Notes under the pieces: model-generated
The model's input: only the letters and a program-made list of their open reading frames with translations
What the model was told of the DNA's origin: nothing
Databases searched by the model: none
Translations under genes and position numbers: made by a program
Shown here: positions 62,037 through 64,000 of the stretch, one piece after another
Numbering within the stretch: the first letter of the stretch is position 1
How the letters are laid out: each line of letters starts with the position of its first letter
Assembly (NCBI GenBank): GCA_037478835.1
Contig: JBBFLV010000009.1
Coordinates: 1 to 64,000 of the forward strand
DNA from: 630D-37 sp037478835
GTDB lineage: Bacteria; Chloroflexota; Anaerolineae; Anaerolineales; Villigracilaceae
Direction of reading: 5' to 3'
Length of the DNA: 64,000 nt

Positions 62037-62991
62037 TCAATTTTTGCTAGGATGGTAAAGGAACGACAATCCTAACGGGAGTAAAAATGGGTAAAACGGT
62101 AAAAGCAAACGAACCTCTTTCCAAACTCCAAAGATTAAAACAGAAGTCAAATACAATGGGATTACCCGCGATGATTTTCTGAGAAAAATTGGCGAGCTTT
62201 TGAGACCAAAGATTACACATCCAAAAACCGCCAAGAAACAGGCTGACATTCAAGAAGGCATCAAACAACCCTTGCGGGGTAAGGTTTTGCATCAGAAGAC
62301 TCTCGAGCGTTTCAACATGAGGAGCATTTCCTCGAAGATACCTTAACCCCCAAAATGTGACACTCCATATGAGCAATAGATATCCGAACTGCAACAGAGA
62401 TTGCCTTTTTTGGTTGTTTTCCCACTTGATTGCCAAGAAAGTAAGCGGAAGGAAGACAGCAGTTTCTCTGTTGAGAGAGGCTAGAAACACTAAGATTGCA
62501 AGTATCCAAAATTTTTCCCTACGAATAGCAATCAGTGCAAAAGAAAATAAAGCTGGTTCCAACAAGGACCAAGGTTGGAAATAATGATCTTGAAAGGCAA
62601 TTGGCATTGTGCTAGCAGCAAACAAAACCCCAATCAGCGCCGGTTCATTTTCAAACCAGAATCTTAGCCAAAAGAATAGAGTCACTAGCGATAGGAGAAT
62701 AGCTATCCACTGATAGAAAGCATATGCAAGGAAAAACGCCATTTCTTCGCCAAAATTAGTTAGAATTGTTCTTATTGCCAATTCTGCGGCAAAAGGGAGC
62801 AAAACTCGATAGCGATAGGGAGAAGGTGCACTTCCCTGTATAATCTGATGATGCAAATCGAAGCGTGATTCAAGATATGGAATATCTATCCGCTGAATGT
62901 ACTGATGAGCAAGTATCAAAGATGCTGAAAAGATCAAAATGAGTGCGCCAAGTTCCGCTTTCGTTGTAGATCGTGGTATTACTTTTATCAT
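62037..62991 (-). pseudogene. Polytopic membrane protein gene with apparent frameshift
   Basis: The first frame (62991 to 62047, 314 aa) shows about eight helices with HHQIIQGSAPSPYRYRVLLPFAAE early, then loses its membrane character after SLFLGGFW near 62225. A shifted frame ending at 62037 restores it: AVFGCVIFGLK and EVRLLLPFYPFLLPLGLSF, a common ending in this family. Joined length would be about 315 aa. The shift sits in TTGGCGGTTTTTGG. The first start overlaps the GT2 stop as ATGA. Confidence 0.65.
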
Positions 62992-64000
62992 CTTTTCAAC
63001 CCCAACATACTCAACACAAAGCTGGTAAAGATCACCTGCGCGCCGAGGATCAGGGACAGTGCGCCGCCGAACACCAGCCGCACACTCATGCCAAAGCCGA
63101 TTTTCTCAAAGCCACCGGGGGTCTGAGAAAGGATGGCGGCATAGGTGATGATGCCCAACCCGGTCAAGAACAACACCGATCCCAAAAGCAAGCCACGTTC
63201 CAGGTTGAAATAGCGAAACAGAGGGAAAAATCCCGGCCGATTGGGCAATAAGCCGCTGTAATAGGCGTAGACGCGGCTGATGGCATAGAAGGAGAGCATG
63301 TTCAGGCCGATCACCATCAATGCGCCGCTGACAATAAAGGTGTGAAAATCTATCAGCCGAAAAGGCAGTTGCACGGGGCCAAAGGCCAGGGTCAGGCTCA
63401 GGAGCATTCCCAGGGCAATTAGTGCTAGGCCAGGGTAGGCAAACAACCAGGATGGGCTATAGAGTAGCAAAAAGCGCAGATGCCGCCAGCCATCGCGGAA
63501 ACTGCGCAGGTGCGGTGGTCGGTCGCGCCCATCGGGGAAAAGACGGGTCGGCACTTCGCAAACTCGCATTCCCAAAATCGAAGCCTTGATGACGATTTCG
63601 CTTGCCAACTCCATGCCGGTGGTTTGCAGGTTCATCTTCTCCACCGCTTCTTTGGTGAAGGCGCGGATACCACAGTGGAAATCGCCGATCGGCGAGCGGA
63701 AAAACAGTCGTCCGATAAAAGAGAGGACGGGATTGCCAATGTACCGATGATGCCAGGGCATGGCGCCGGGCATGATGCCGCCCTTGAAACGATTGCCCAT
63801 CACCAAGTCGTATCCCTGGCGCAATTTTTCCAAGAAAGGCTCTAGATTTTCCAGATCGTAACTATCATCGGCATCGGCCATAAGGATGAAACGACCGCGC
63901 GCCGCCGCAAAGCCTCCCCGTAGGGCGTTTCCATATCCCTTTTCAGGGACATGAACGACGCGCGCCCCGAGGGATTCGGCAATTTTCACCGACCGATCGG
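62988..64000 (-). CDS. GT2-family (dolichol-phosphate mannosyltransferase-like) glycosyltransferase, N-terminus missing
   Basis: The frame runs off the right edge, so the N-terminal 50 or so residues are absent. What is seen: GYGNALRGGFAAARGRFILMADADDSYD with the metal-binding DxD, IGDFHCGIRAFTKEAVEKM, the FPDGRDRPPHLRSFRDGWRHLRFLL acceptor region, and four C-terminal membrane helices. Enzymes of this build make polyprenyl-phosphate sugars that feed GT-C transferases, which fits the neighbours. Confidence 0.9.
   Translation of the reverse strand, partial: DRSVKIAESLGARVVHVPEKGYGNALRGGFAAARGRFILMADADDSYDLENLEPFLEKLRQGYDLVMGNRFKGGIMPGAMPWHHRYIGNPVLSFIGRLFFRSPIGDFHCGIRAFTKEAVEKMNLQTTGMELASEIVIKASILGMRVCEVPTRLFPDGRDRPPHLRSFRDGWRHLRFLLLYSPSWLFAYPGLALIALGMLLSLTLAFGPVQLPFRLIDFHTFIVSGALMVIGLNMLSFYAISRVYAYYSGLLPNRPGFFPLFRYFNLERGLLLGSVLFLTGLGIITYAAILSQTPGGFEKIGFGMSVRLVFGGALSLILGAQVIFTSFVLSMLGLKR

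Overview
The window (about 64 kb, moderately GC-rich) most likely comes from a member of the Chloroflexota, close to the Anaerolineae; this is inferred from gene content, since no rRNA is present. The pointers are a LysW-carrier arginine/lysine operon, coenzyme F420 genes, an archaeal-type isopentenyl phosphate kinase, Rex, many Thr/Pro-rich lipoproteins, and intergenic heptamer arrays. Genes are tightly packed, and ATGA or GTGA stop/start overlaps are common.

Layout. 1-8.9 kb: the end of a TPR gene, then a minus-strand operon argG-argH-lysW-lysX-argC-lysZ-lysJ-lysK. It is read from a good promoter through a structured leader with an intrinsic terminator. The 56-residue LysW gene is short and easily missed. 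9.6-13.7 kb: marR plus a heterodimeric ABC exporter. 13.9-18.7 kb: an amidase, then an AT-rich patch with a LuxR-type HTH/membrane/LolA-like protein, a frameshifted secreted protein and a TolB-like lipoprotein. 18.8-22.8 kb: oligopeptide ABC transporter parts without permeases. 22.9-28 kb: Rex, cofD, cofC, an F420-type LLM oxidoreductase, Sua5 and a nitroreductase that could be an F420 maturation enzyme. 28-33 kb: two STAND-like ATPases, the larger carrying 14 WD40 repeats.

33.5-38.9 kb: an operon with DUF951, a GT28 glycosyltransferase, tsaE, tsaB, rimI, a family-4 uracil-DNA glycosylase, a NodB-like lipoprotein and an adenosine-specific kinase. 39-41.5 kb: initiator tRNA-Met, a Cas4-like nuclease split in two by tandem in-frame stop codons between two membrane helices, and a D-cysteine desulfhydrase-family enzyme. 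41.6-46.2 kb: purA and upp with an XRE-cupin regulator, a response regulator and a CBS-ACT protein. 46.3-49.2 kb: a long, eukaryote-like formate-THF ligase and isopentenyl phosphate kinase. 49.2-54.6 kb: DUF2085, two FHA proteins, MTA phosphorylase, and a RodA/FtsW protein fused to a transpeptidase-like domain that has lost its catalytic Ser and Lys. 54.6-57.1 kb: a CAP-LysM protein, a cupredoxin lipoprotein and a second DUF2085 protein. 57.1-64 kb: an AT-rich glycosylation cluster in which two of the membrane glycosyltransferase-like genes carry apparent frameshifts.

The observations most worth following up are the argG leader, the split membrane Cas4-like pair, the RodA-pseudo-transpeptidase fusion next to FHA genes, the HTH-TM-LolA protein with a strong internal start, and the 7-bp tandem repeats scattered between genes.
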